Assembly (NCBI GenBank): GCA_019188255.1
Contig: JAETXT010000013.1
Coordinates: forward strand, 1,550,001 to 1,614,000
Origin: Verticillium longisporum
Lineage: Eukaryota; Ascomycota; Sordariomycetes; Glomerellales; Plectosphaerellaceae
Length of the DNA stretch: 64,000 bases
Reading direction: 5' to 3'
Position 1 is the first letter of the stretch; each line of letters begins with the position of its first letter. Made by a program: the position numbers and the translations under genes. Shown here one piece after another: positions 22,980 through 33,801 of the stretch. Under the pieces are notes generated by a model. That model ran no database searches and was not told the origin of the DNA. It was given only the letters and a program-made list of their open reading frames with translations.

Positions 22980-24195
22980 ATGGATTTCAAGTTCCAGAAC
23001 TACGAACCTTCCACCAGGACCTTCAAGCCATCCCAAGCTAAAAGATCACACAATCGAGTACTAGAGATCAAGAAACCGGGAGGTACGATACCAAAGGTTT
23101 TGTTGAGACTCAGCCCAGAAATGAGCGAACAGGGTGTCGAGTTCTCCGACGAATCCCTACCTTCAGTACGACTTCAAGCCACCGCTGGGTTGATCGACGT
23201 CACCAGGAGCGATACGCTCCCACGAGAACGTGGTACATACCCCCCAAATCCAGGAGAGCCAAACTATGAAGGTTAGATCATGTCCCTTTGTTATGTAGTT
23301 TTCATGCTTATGTAGCAACAGATCAACATAATGTTTTAGATGGTGGGCACGACAGACCCAGCGTCTTAACCCCACCGCCTTGCATTATCACATCGCAGCA
23401 ACTTGGCGGCTCAAGGATTGGGATTTCAAGCACAAGCGACGTACGAAGATCGAGCTTGACAGTATCGAGGACCGATGATCGCCCTACTAACAACTATACT
23501 CTTCATGACGCAATCCCACCTGCGATTTTGAATGGGACCAGCCGCGACCCTACTAATGGAGGTCTGTCGGTATCTTCAACTGACCCTCTTGAACATGATG
23601 CTCTTCATCTTAATCCCCAATCTGGGCAAAGAAAGACCGGTATGTCTGGAGCTTCGCACTCGTGTTCAACCCATTGACTTCAAAAGTCCAGAACATCCTC
23701 CCAATTCAAGCAGAGGTCACTGTGACTAGTAGTGCCATGGTGAGGAAAAGCAAGGCGACTGTCCCAGCTCCAATTCTCGTCGAGAATGATGTCAACCCAT
23801 CTGCGGATAAGGCCGATAAGGATGAAGTCATGGCTGACATGGACGATATCAACGACCATGGACACGGGCCGGTTCGAGGCCCTTCCACTGGACTTGAACA
23901 GGATCAACGTGCTGACTTGGCCGCCGATGAGGAGTGGGAGATCACCGAGCTGATCGGCAAAGAAGTTATACACGGCAAGGTGCACTACTTGGTTCGTTGG
24001 AAGGCAACTCTTGTACCGGAGCACGAGATCAACGCCCCCGACTTGATAGGCGAGTTCGAGGCCAGGTTCGGGGCAAAGGCACATACATCAGCCGGGTCTG
24101 GCAGGATTGCCAAGAAGACCCGTCCGAAAGTAATGATGGATGATAAAGAGACGAACACACGTCGTCGGGGACGGCCTCGCAAAGGAAATACGTGA
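22980..24195 (+). CDS. Chromodomain protein with C-terminal AT-hook
   Basis: Three exons (22980-23271, 23340-23639, 23711-24195) join in frame to 358 residues. The first two thirds are Ser/Thr/Pro-rich with no domain. At about residues 272-320 lies a chromodomain (EEWEITELIGKEVIHGKVHY then LVRWKATLVPEHEI), with the aromatic positions Trp, Tyr and Trp visible. The protein ends with an AT-hook, RRRGRPRKG. This combination suggests a chromatin reader that binds methylated histone tails and AT-rich DNA. It is not part of an integrase, since no pol sequence is nearby. The donor of intron 1 (GTTAGA) is slightly unusual. The start ATG follows a CT-rich leader. Confidence 0.75.
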
Positions 24196-25059
24196 CCCTG
24201 GTGTAAAGGCAGGGGGGGACGGCGGCGGTGGGGAAATACCTGGTCTTGCCGACCACCCGAATCCATCTCACAACAGGAAACATTGAACTGTCGCACCTCG
24301 TGGTCCAATTTTCACTTCGTCACTACTCTGACCTAAAAGTTGAACGTGACATGCATCCCGCGGAGAAACTCGGCTTCACCGCGCTTGACGCTCATACCGA
24401 AAGCCTACCATGACTTTGCCGATGGTACAGCTCTGGTAGCCGACGGATGAAGTGCTGCTGAAGTGCCGCCGCGCGAGGGGTCGCGTTCTCGAGCAGAAGA
24501 TCAACATGAAGCAGAAGGTGGTTGTGCGATTAAGAGTAAAGATCCAGCAAATCCAACGAGTAAGAGTTCTACGAGATATTTCACCTCTTGAAGTTTCTAC
24601 CCAAAAATCTGAATAGGTGCTCCTGCTGCGAATTGAATCAACATTGTATCGGAAGTCGAGTTGATCGTCTCGTTGCTAGCCACCTCGATTGCGTGGCGGT
24701 TCAATGGAACGCGTGGTTGTGACTCTCGCACGAACGAGACGGGCGACGACCGCCAATAATCTTCCGAACCCAGGGACTTGGGGGCCAGCGGCCGCCAACG
24801 TGCATACAACAACCTTCCATCCCGCTCGTGCCATGCTGTCAATCCCCCCTCAACCGTCCATGGCGCCGCCACAGAGCGCAAGAGGCAAAAGCCACGTGGT
24901 CTCGAGAGTCATCCGCGAAACTCTCAAGCGAAGAGGATCAGAACGAGAAGCGAGCTTGAATTCAACGCCTGGGCATCTAGGGAATATCCTCTCGAGTTTG
25001 GGGACAGATTGTCAAAGATCTATCTAACCGTAGAGCCTCTTGCTCCAGCTCCGCCCGAT
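24196..25059. other. No supported gene
   Basis: Mixed-frame ORFs up to about 110 residues, none recognisable. It is probably debris continuous with the gene fragments that follow. Confidence 0.4.
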
Positions 25060-25320
25060 GGACTCGCCCGCCACCAAATACGTCAACCCTATCGGCGTCA
25101 AGAACCTGGGATGGAAGTACTACTCGTGTACGAGGTCTGGTTGATTAGTGAGGGAAGTCGAAAACCGAAACCTAGTGCGATGGAGACCGTTAGAAATGAG
25201 ATGCTGATCATGTCATAGCTTATCGCCGTTTTCTTCCTCTTCCAGGAGGCCTAGGGCGCGACGCTGGAGGAGATTGTCATCGCGTTCGATAGCAAGACAG
25301 AAGTGGGTAACCTCAAACAC
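25060..25320 (+). pseudogene. Sugar transporter (MFS) C-terminal fragment
   Basis: YVNPIGVKNLGWKYY, then after a one-base frame break VYEVWLI, then after a likely intron AVFFLFQEA followed by a TAG and GATLEEIVIAFDSK. These are the last membrane helix and the cytosolic signature of fungal sugar/H+ symporters. The TAG stands where the family has a polar residue, and the rest of the transporter is missing upstream. This is a dead fragment. Confidence 0.6.
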
Positions 25321-25605
25321 GCAGTGCTAAGCAAGCAAGTTAAAACCTACGCTTTGTATCATACGTCTTCATAGGTGTGTTATGAGAGACATCGGCAAGA
25401 TCTTGACAGGGCATCGCCACGTCAGGCCACCAAGGGGGTGCGTCAATCACACGAGGACGGGTCCCGTCCGGACAAGCGAAGCCTGCAGGAGTCGTCGCGA
25501 GAAGCAGAAGCTCCCAAGCATCTTGTAAATTACACGGTGGTCCAATCGCAGCAGCCTCTGCTCCAAATTGTCAACTGGACCCTTAAGGGTGATTTTCTCT
25601 GTGTG

Positions 25606-25824
25606 TCAGAGAATGTGGGCGGCATATTTGTCATACCGCTGGCTGTGGTAGACGATGGAGTGGTTGACGTGGTTGGCTGTGATGAGATGCTTATGCCATC
25701 GCGCTCTCTTCTCAGGGCCAATCTCAATGTTGTGGACCTCGACGGGTGGGATGTCGATGGTTTGGGCGTCGTCGGCATCCGCGACGAGCCGCCCGATGAT
25801 GGGCACATAGGACGAAAGGGACAT
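25606..25824 (-). pseudogene. Questin-oxidase-like (AflY/DUF4243) N-terminal fragment
   Basis: 72 codons from an ATG: VPIIGRLVADADDAQTIDIPP, then KHLITANHVNHSIVYHSQ. The pattern of a short leader followed by a His/Asn-rich NHxxxHxxxxH segment resembles the start of AflY/HypX-type Baeyer-Villiger oxidases of polyketide pathways. It breaks off after about 70 residues. The family call rests on memory of the motif only. Confidence 0.35.
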
Positions 25825-26269
25825 GATGGGGCTGTATTAGGACTGTGAAAATGTGAGAGTTCGCTATGAAGGTTAATGGTTTCTTGGTGGCGTGAATTGA
25901 GGCCCAACGGAAAGAGGAGGGTCTATAATGTTGGGGCATTGGAGCTCCAGGGTCCTGGATCGTGACGTTTTAGTGGGCTGGCTTCGCTGACAGTCCGACG
26001 AGCGTCGCGGGGTTGGGCGGGACAGCTGACGGCTCATAGTGCCAGCTTCACGCACTCCTGGTGCCATGTCCCGGCGGCAAACCCACCAAGACCCAGCTCC
26101 GCTCCGTTGCATCGCCGTTCCACGCCCCTTTAGCTGGCATCGTCGTCTCTAGGGAGAATGGCAAGAAAATATTGACAGGTTACAAAGTCGGTCAGACATT
26201 CGTGTCTTGACTGTTCCCCGAGCCTCGGCATATCTTCAGTTGTACCCCGTAACCGAGTAGCCCACCAGC
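25825..26269. other. No supported gene
   Basis: Spacer between gene fragments. Overlapping short ORFs carry no recognisable motif. Confidence 0.4.
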
Positions 26270-26560
26270 TTAGTTAGAGTCATCCGAAGACAAGAACTTC
26301 TTCTCCCGGTACCAGGTGTGCGCATCCTCAGCCTTCGCCTTGATTTCCTCCATGGTGAACTTCTGCTCCCTCAACCGGTCAAACACGCCCTGAGCGTAAT
26401 CAGGCGAAATGTTGTAGATCTGCGCCAGGTAGTCTGTCTGGATCTCAGGGAACTGCACAAAATTCAGGTACTTGGCCGTGTTGTGGCACGTGTTCTCCCG
26501 AGCCTGCGGCGACATGACCTTCGTCCAGAGATCAGTCGCTTGGTCATAGTCGTTCTTTTC
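26270..26560 (-). pseudogene. Catalase C-terminal fragment
   Basis: The frame reads NDYDQATDLWTKVMSPQAREN, then NTAKYLNFVQFPEIQTDYLAQ and ISPDYAQGVFDRL, and ends at a normal stop. This resembles the C-terminal helical region of fungal haem catalases, just after the catalytic barrel. The catalytic part is absent: upstream of about 26,560 the frame is lost. Confidence 0.5.
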
Positions 26561-27019
26561 CCCCTACATGTCGTTGTTCGACCGCCCGGTTTTCAATGGT
26601 GATCACAAACCGACCAGATTGCTCGTCCAAGTGTCGCCATGCCTTGTTACACGGTCTATTCTATCTCTAGCTCCGTTAGGTGCCATGTCACGGCGGTTGT
26701 TGACTCGCCCCAACCTCTTGCCAGGGAAATATGGCGTGCACGGTGGCAATTGCGTCACAGATTCACAACTCCGCGGGCTGAAGTGTCGATAAGAAGACCG
26801 GTTCGGTGACGCAGGACGCTGGCGGGAGTCGTCAGGGTCGGCTGTCGGTCGGTGTAGTCTCGTCGTCGTAATGTAGAGGACGGCCTGCTGTCGGAAATGG
26901 CAGATATGCTGGCTTGTCCGCCGTCGCTTTTCGTGGTGCAAAGTCAATGCAGGTCGTCTCACGTCATGTGGACCTCGCCATTGGGAGCCATCATGGCAGC
27001 ATTCTCCGAGAACCCATTC

Positions 27020-27255
27020 GTCAACCGCAAGGAACCCATTTCCCCCCGGCCGAGGCCGCCGCCGTCCACCGGTTCCTGCTCCTGTTTCAGCCACATGGAG
27101 ATGGCTGGGTCGTTGCAGTCTACGTGCTTGAGCAGCGTGTCGTGCAAGTCGTGCACCTGGCCCAGGACGTGGGTGTAGTCCTGGCGCAGGACCGCGCGCT
27201 GCGCCTCGACGCGGGAGACTGTCGCCTGGAGGTCGGCTATCGCGTTCTTCTGCTT
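27020..27255 (-). pseudogene. bZIP transcription factor C-terminal fragment
   Basis: The minus strand encodes a leucine-zipper-like coiled coil (SKQKNAIADLQATVSRVEAQ) ending in LLKHVDCNDPAISMWL, a motif that often follows the zipper in fungal bZIP proteins. The basic region is missing. It abuts, head to head, an unrelated plus-strand coding piece at about 27,254. Confidence 0.45.
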
Positions 27256-27903
27256 GCTGCAGTCATGCTCGCCCTGTACGACTCTCTCGCCGACGCGAGC
27301 TACAACTCCCCGTCGACCACCTACCGCGGAATCTGCGGCCACTCGCGCAGGTGCCTCGACGTCCTCATCCGGCTGTACTACCTCCGCCACGGCTTCGAGG
27401 CCTGGAACGACTCGCTGCCGACCTGGCTCCTCTACCTCGCGGAGCTCTGCATCCGCGACCTCGCGCGGTCGGCGGACCCGCTGGGTGACGAGGCCACCGT
27501 GTCGACGCTGATACTGTGCGCCAAGGGCCTACAGGACCAGGGGCGCAGCCTGTACATAGCGAGAGTGTTCTTCCACATTGTGCGCAACGAGATGCCGCGG
27601 CCGGTCATGGAGCTGCTGGATCGGCATGTCACGGAAACGAAGGTCGATCACTCCAAGACGGGGACTGGGGCGAGTCACCTGCGGGCCAGCTGGCCGGTCA
27701 AGACGATCTCGATATCGGAGGGGCCGGTCAAGACGATCTCGATATCGGAGGAGCCGGATCACTTGCTGGAGAGGCTGAGTCTGGAGGATCGGAAGACGGA
27801 GGAACCGGAGGATGATGAGACGGGATGGTCGAGTTCGGGGGGTGAGTCGCAGGAGAGATCGGGTTCCGAGTTGGAGGCCATGGGTGTACCGACTGCATTT
27901 TGA
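27254..27903 (+). pseudogene. Possible fungal regulator, C-terminal fragment
   Basis: About 215 codons without a supported start: MLALYDSLADASYNSPSTTY, then RCLDVLIRLYYLRHGFEAWN and IARVFFHIVRNEMPRPVMELL, followed by an acidic tail. The helical pattern resembles the C-terminal part of zinc-cluster regulators, but no DNA-binding domain is attached. The longer ORF from 26914 runs antisense through the bZIP fragment, so only the part after 27,254 is likely to be coding. Confidence 0.4.
27691..27750 (+). repeat. 30-bp tandem duplication
   Basis: Two copies of a 30-base unit differing at one base, adding a ten-residue repeat (GPVKTISISE) in frame. Confidence 0.85.
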
Positions 27904-29349
27904 CGAGGAGGAGGATATGACGTAATCTTTTGGGCGCGACCATTTATACCCTGAGGATGAGGAAGTCATCAAGGCGTTAGATGCAGACGTTGTTTTACAT
28001 TTAGAGGACATGCTTCTTCAGCCGATCTTGTATATATATGGCGTCGTTGATTTCATTGCAACGGAAGGTCAGAACTTTCGGCATCGACGGCGTCAATGAA
28101 CTTACGTTACAGTTGATGGATGGCTAACGAAGTAGGAAACCTAGTGCTATTGGGTGATCCCTGCTGCTGCCTTGCTTGCGGAGGCTCTGAACGGGTCACT
28201 AATCACCAACAAACCATCAGTCGCCCTTCATCCTGCCAGGGTGGTTTGGAAATTGCCCTGACAGGCAATCCTGCTAACGTGTCTCGTCGGCGCGGTAGGC
28301 GGGCAGAGCGATTAAGCACAGGCGCCGTAGTGATCGCATCGCCACGGCGGAGCGTGACAGGGACAGGTACTGTTTGACATCGTTCACACGGGTCTCCAAC
28401 AGCTGGTGGTCATATTGAGAGATGCTCATGAAGCAGCACACGGTGGCACTTGTGCCACAGGTTTATAGCTTCGCGAGGTAGAGGGTAAGACCCGATCCGG
28501 CGCCGCAAGACGCTGGTGAGAGGCCTCAGAGTGGGCTGTCGGTCGGTGTCGTCTCGTCGTCGTGGTTTGGGGGTTCGGCAGGGAACAGATAGGCCGCTCG
28601 ACGCTGTCCGCCTGGCAAGTTAGCGCGGTAGGTAACAGGATGGACGGATTGGCGGATGCGCTGCTGGCCCGTGTATGCTCCGTTTCGCCTACCGTCTGCC
28701 AACTCGGCGAGTCGTCGGACTGGTGCAGTTATCCGTGCTGCTGGTGTTGGAGGTGTTGAACGCGTTGTCGCGCTTCCACGGGCTGGTGATGGTTGGACAG
28801 TGCACGTCGACACGTCAGAGGTCGCCGAACACAGATCGCTCGCTAGGCCAATGAGACCCACTTGCTCTGAGCCTCTAAACTAGGAAAAGAGGAGAGCATT
28901 AGATTCGGGAGGGACCGAGCAGGCTTCATCGAGATGACCGCAAGGATCGCCCGCCCGACACGTTGCTCCCGAATTCGCGCTTGGCGTTTCTTCTGATACA
29001 TCACCAGGTGCAGTGCCTCGTTGTCAGATGGACGTGCGCGTAACCTTCTTCACGGATGTGCTGTGGAAGTAGCGAATGTCAACACGATGCGAAGTAGCCT
29101 CAGCCACAGAAGGAATGCGTTTGGCTGACCCAATCAAGTCGCAGCTGAGACCGGTTCAAATTTGAACCTGTCTCCGCCTTCTCTGGTCGGCTCGCTAACG
29201 AAGCTCTGGGAGAATCACCGTAAACGGTCGGGGAAAAAGCTCTCGAGAGGAGAATAATCATTCCATCAATCGTTTAATCATTCGTTGTACGATGTTGTGG
29301 GATTCGAAGACAGGAAGCTGCGCTGTGACGCATCTCGTCGCGGTGGAAC
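27904..29349. other. Gene-poor stretch and LINE 5' region
   Basis: No supported gene. The segment near 28,505-28,560 (GGCTGTCGGTCGGTGT core) repeats one near 26,815-26,870 imperfectly. A palindrome GTTCAAATTTGAAC lies at about 29,155-29,168. The last few hundred bases are probably the 5' UTR of the LINE. Confidence 0.45.
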
Positions 29350-30657
29350 ATGTCTGACGCGGGGGGAACCGGCAACATGGCCGAGCCCACCGACCACGAG
29401 GACGGCCCAAGACGATCGAATCGCAATCCAACACTCACCACCAAGGCACACGACAACCTACAGGCCGACGACGAAATCATCTTGACGGCGAAGAGAACGA
29501 CTTAAAACGGAAAGCGGACCGCGACCACTATAGGAAACGATGGAGAGGAACCGAAAAAGAAGAGCAACGCGTATGGAGACGCGATGCTCAAAATGATGCA
29601 GAAGGTGCTCGCCCAGATGGACGACATGCAGAAGGAGGGCAAAGAGCAACAGGCGACGATCCAAGAACTGCAACGCCTTCTCCTCGAAAGCCAGCAGCAA
29701 GATCAAGAAACCCGCCGGCAACTCCAGGACACCAAGCAACAGCTGAAGGAAGTCCGAGAACAATTGGAAGCGATCATGAAGTTCCCAGGGATGACCAGTT
29801 CCACCCACTCAAATGCACAAGCATCTTACGCCGAGGTCGCACGCACACCGCCGACGAGCCAACCTACCAACGTACGGACCCTCTCCTCGATGAACACCAC
29901 GCCTTCAACCTTCACAGACACCCTCTTCTGCACGGTTGACACATCTCGAGTGGAGGAAGCGGATAGGAGCAAAGTACACGCGGGAAGCGTAAGGGTGGCA
30001 GTGGAAAAGGAAATGAGGACGAGAAGGGAGGACGACAGTTGGAGATGCAAGGCGGTGACGGTGGATACGAAGAATGCGAACAGGATCAAGATTGTCTGCA
30101 GAGACGAAGCAGAGCACAACATGGTCAAGCAAGCGGCTGAGAGGATGGAACTGGCGAGCGGAGTCCGCGTGTCCCGTGACGAGCTGTACCCGGTCAAGGT
30201 CGACAATGTCAACCGCACGGCTGTCCTGGACGAAAGCGGCAGTATCCGACTAGGCGCGGCCCAGGCGTTCGGCCAAGAAAACGAGGCGACGGTGGCCAAG
30301 GTGTCATGGCTCAGCAAGAGGGATATCCCGAAAGCATACGGATCGATGGTGGTGTATCTGACAAAGGCGGCAGACGCGAGAAGGGTCCTGCAGGAAGGAT
30401 ACTTCCACGCCGGCGGCGAGTCGGGGTACGCCAGCATGTTCGAACGAAGGCCCCGACCGGAGCAATGCTATAACTGCCAAGAAATCGGCCATAAGGCGTT
30501 CAAGTGTAGGAAGACACAGAAGTGTGCTAGATGCGCTCAGGAGGGCCACCGCCACGACGACTGCCGGGAGGAAGTCCTGAAGTGTGTCCCCTGCGGAGAA
30601 CCACACGAATCGTTCAGCAAGAACTGCCTGAAGCTATACCCCAGCCAGCATGAGTAG
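29350..30657 (+). pseudogene. LINE ORF1, gag-like zinc-knuckle protein
   Basis: The frame opens at 29350 (MSDAGGTGNMAEP), is interrupted once by TAA at 29503-29505, and then runs open to 30657. After the stop come a coiled coil (MLKMMQKVLAQMDDMQKEGK onward), a central domain and three CCHC-type knuckles (CYNCQEIGHKAFKC, CARCAQEGHRHDDC, CVPCGEPHESFSKNC). The TAA fits a CAA to TAA change. The stop codon overlaps the ORF2 start by eight bases. Confidence 0.8.
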
Positions 30658-33448
30658 GACATTCCAAATACTCCAACTCAATGTGGGGAAGCGGAAGACC
30701 GTACACGAGAGTGTGATGAACGACGAGCGATTGAAGGACTTTGCGGCGTTAGCAATACAGGAACCGCCGGCCTGGAAGGAGGGCGATCTGCTGTGGACTG
30801 TCCCGATGAGACACGCGAGGTGGGCCAAGATGGTGCCGACGGTGTGGCGAGACGGACGGTGGGGTGCGAGAAGCATGCTCTGGGTGAACAAAGAGGTGGA
30901 CGCCGAGCAGGTACCGGTCCCGTCGCCGGACGTGGTGGCGGCGACGGGGCGACTGCCTGGCAGGAAAATTCTCCTGATGTCCGTATACGTCCAGGGCCAC
31001 GACACGGAGGCTCTGCTAGAGACCTGTCAGACGTTGGGCAGGGTGATCCGCGAAACTCGAGGGACCGGAGGGCAAGTGGTAGATGTGATCATTGCCGGAG
31101 ACTTCAACCGGCACGACTGTCTGTGGGGTGGAGACGACGTGTCACCGGCCCGACAGGGAGAGGCCGATGTGGTCATCGATCTCATGAGCGAATATTCCCT
31201 AAGGAGCCTGCTACCACGGGGAACGAAGACTTGGCAAGGCAGGGACCAAGAATCGACGATCGACCTGATCCTGGCGTCGGAGGATCTCGCCAGAACCTTG
31301 GTCAAGTGTACGACACACGAAATGGATCATGGGTCCGACCACCAGGCTGTGGAAACGAAGCTGGATCTGGCCATGCCGCAGCCCAGGATGGAGCCGAGGC
31401 TCCTATTCAAGAACGCACCGTGGAAGGAGATCAACGCGAGAATTGCCGGAAGACTGCAGACGGTACCCACAGAAGGGTCGGTACAGGAGCAGGCCGATGG
31501 ATTGATGGACACCGTCCTAGAGTCGGTCCACGCGCTCACGCCAAAGGCCAAGCCATCGCACTATGCCAAGAGGTGGTGGACGACAGAGTTAATACAGCTA
31601 CGTCGCATCTACACGTACTGGAGGAATCAGGCCAGATCCGCTGGGAGAGGGGGCCAAGATCAGCCGGAACTTGAACAACTAGCGAAAGAAGCGTCAAAGC
31701 AGTATCACGACGACATTCGGCGGCGGAAGAAGACCCACTGGGACGACTTCCTGGCGGACAACACCGACATCTGGAAGGCTGCTAAATACCTGGACACGGA
31801 GGGAGGAGTGTCTTTTGACAAGGTCCCACAGCTCGCCAGATCTGACGGAACCCGCATGGCCAACGGAAAAGAGCAGGCCGAGGAGCTGCTGGCCACCTTC
31901 TTTCCACCACTGCCTGACGAGATAACTGAGGAAGGTCCGCGACCACAACGGTCGCCCATCGATATGCTAGAGATCACGCTGGAAGAGATAGAAGCGTAGC
32001 TCTTTAGGATGAAACCATAGAAAGCATCCGGAGCCGATGGACTACCGGTAATAGTATAGAGATAAGTATGGCCGGTGGTGAAGCACCGAGTGCTGAAACT
32101 CTTCCGGAAAACGGTTGAGGAGGGAGTCCTTCCCTATTAATGGAGATACGCAAAGATCGTACCGCTCAAGAAACCCGGTAAAGGAGACTATACAATTGCT
32201 AAGGCGTGGAGGCCGATCTCGTTGCTTTCGACGCTTAACAAGGTCCTGGAAGCGGTGATCGCGGAAGGGATCTCGTATACGGTCGAGGAGTTCGGATTAC
32301 TGCCGTTAAACTACTTCGGAGCGCGAAAGTGCCGGTCGGCAGAGCAGGCACTTATGTTACTGCAGGAACACATCTTCAAGGCATAGCGCGGGCGGCAGGT
32401 CGTCAGCCTCGTCAGCTTCGACGTAAAAGGAGCCTACAACGGCGTATATAAGGACAGGCCGCTGCAGAGGTTGACCGCACGAGGCATACCACCACAGCTA
32501 GTGCGCTGGGTGGGCGCGTTCTGCTCTGGGCGGACAGCGTCCATCGACGTCAACGGATAGGCGTCCGAGAAGCGGGACCTCCCCTAAGCAGGACTCCCCC
32601 AAGGGTCGCCTCTCTCCCCAGTATTGTTCCTCTTCTTTAACGCAGACCTCGTCCAACACCGGATCGGTGCGGACGGAGGAGCGGTCGCGTTCGTAGACGA
32701 CTACACGGCGTGGGTCGTGGGACCAACTGCAGAAGTCAACCGAGGAGGGATCCAGAGAATCATCGAGAGAGCGCTCGACTAGGAGTCGCGGAGCGGTGCA
32801 ACGTTCGAAGCAGATAAGACGGCCATCATCCACTTCTCGCGGAACGCAGAACGACTAGACGGGACGCCGTACACCATCAAGGGGCGGACGGTGAGCCCGA
32901 AGGAAGAGGTAAAGATATTGGGAGTCATCCTGGACCAGCAACTCCGGTACAAGAATCATATCGCCAGAGCGGCGACCAAGGGCCTCAAAGCCGCAATGGC
33001 ACTGAGAAGGCTGCGAGGGCTAGCACCTTCCGTGGCCAGGCAACTCTTCACGTCGACAGTAGCGCCCGTGGTGGACTACGCGTCATGCGTTTGGATGCAC
33101 GCTTGTGGAGAGACATTGGTCAGATCCCTCAACAGGGTGCAAAATGTTAGCGCGCAGTCCATCGTGGGGACCTTCCGTACAGTGGCAACAGTGGTGGCAG
33201 AAGCGGAAGCCAGCATCCCCACGGTCCGGCAGCGGTTCGCAACACGGGCCACGACTTTCTGGATAGGCATGCACGCCCTGCGAAGAAACCACCCGCTGGT
33301 CAGCGCCACGACACACAGCACAAGGCGGTTCACATCCCCGCTGCAACGGATAGCAGCAGCACACGAGGGAATACCCGTCGACAACACGGAGACCATCAAG
33401 CCGTTCGCACTCGGCCCGTGCAGGGAAACGTACGTCCCCGTACCATAG
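30650..33448 (+). pseudogene. LINE ORF2, APE endonuclease and reverse transcriptase
   Basis: Residues 1-240 form an apurinic-type endonuclease (LQLNVGKRKT, LAIQEPPAWKEGD, IIAGDFNRHDC, STIDLILAS, DHGSDHQAVE). From 31,997 the frame is broken about ten times up to 32,790, by TAG or TAA at positions expected to be Trp or Gln. The RT motifs GARKCRSAEQAL, SFDVKGAYN, LPQGSPLSPVLF and FVDDYTAW are all readable through the stops. From about 32,800 to 33,448 the frame is open again. The RNase H domain usual after this point is missing. Confidence 0.85.
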
Positions 33449-33462
33449 AATAGGACGGAGGA

Positions 33463-33759
33463 TATCTCTGGTAACCGTTTGTCAGTTCTCAGGCCATCAT
33501 GCTCAGAGGTTAGGATGCGCCATACGATTTTGGAACACACTTCGCCTTGGACTCGTCGCGGATACGCCGCCGAAACCTCCCACACCGAACCCTTATTGAC
33601 CAGCACCCAGACGACGGGCCTATCCTGCCAAAAGTCGCACGGTTTCAGCGCATCGTAGAGTCTGATCTGAATTTCCAGCGACTTCTTGATAATTGTGCTC
33701 ATCTGGGCGTAGTTGTTGCCGAAGGACCGGGAGGCGTTTGCAGTCTTGTAGGGAGGCAT
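33463..33759 (-). pseudogene. Fragment of an unidentified fungal gene
   Basis: About 100 codons from an ATG at 33759: MPPYKTANASRSFG, then LYDALKPCDFWQDRPVVWVL and VSAAYPRRVQGEVCS. It looks like conserved protein sequence (alternating hydrophobic strands, Trp and Pro rich), but I do not recognise it. It is cut where the LINE 3' end begins. Confidence 0.4.
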
Positions 33760-33801
33760 CTTATGCTACATCCAACCTCCGCCCCATAAAGCGTGACTGA
33801 G

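Larger units (their letters stand above)
29350..33448 (+). mobile_element. Tad-like non-LTR retrotransposon (LINE), partly RIPed, 3'-truncated
   Basis: Two overlapping ORFs, a gag-like protein with zinc knuckles and an endonuclease/reverse transcriptase protein, identify the element. The FVDDY catalytic motif of the RT is typical of the Tad clade. In-frame stops are single changes of the TGG to TAG, CAG to TAG or CAA to TAA type. Coding ends at 33,448 before any RNase H domain, and the sequence then passes into an unrelated minus-strand coding fragment, so the 3' end seems truncated. The exact 5' end and target duplication were not resolved. Confidence 0.85.

Noticed and set aside
26914..27253. 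Upstream part of a 329-codon plus-strand ORF
   Set aside because: It runs antisense through the bZIP-like fragment; only the part after 27,254 looks coding.
29350..33448. UAG/UAA stops in the LINE and hAT as evidence of codon reassignment
   Set aside because: The codons replace both Trp and Gln and fit CpA to TpA changes; neighbouring host genes use normal stops.
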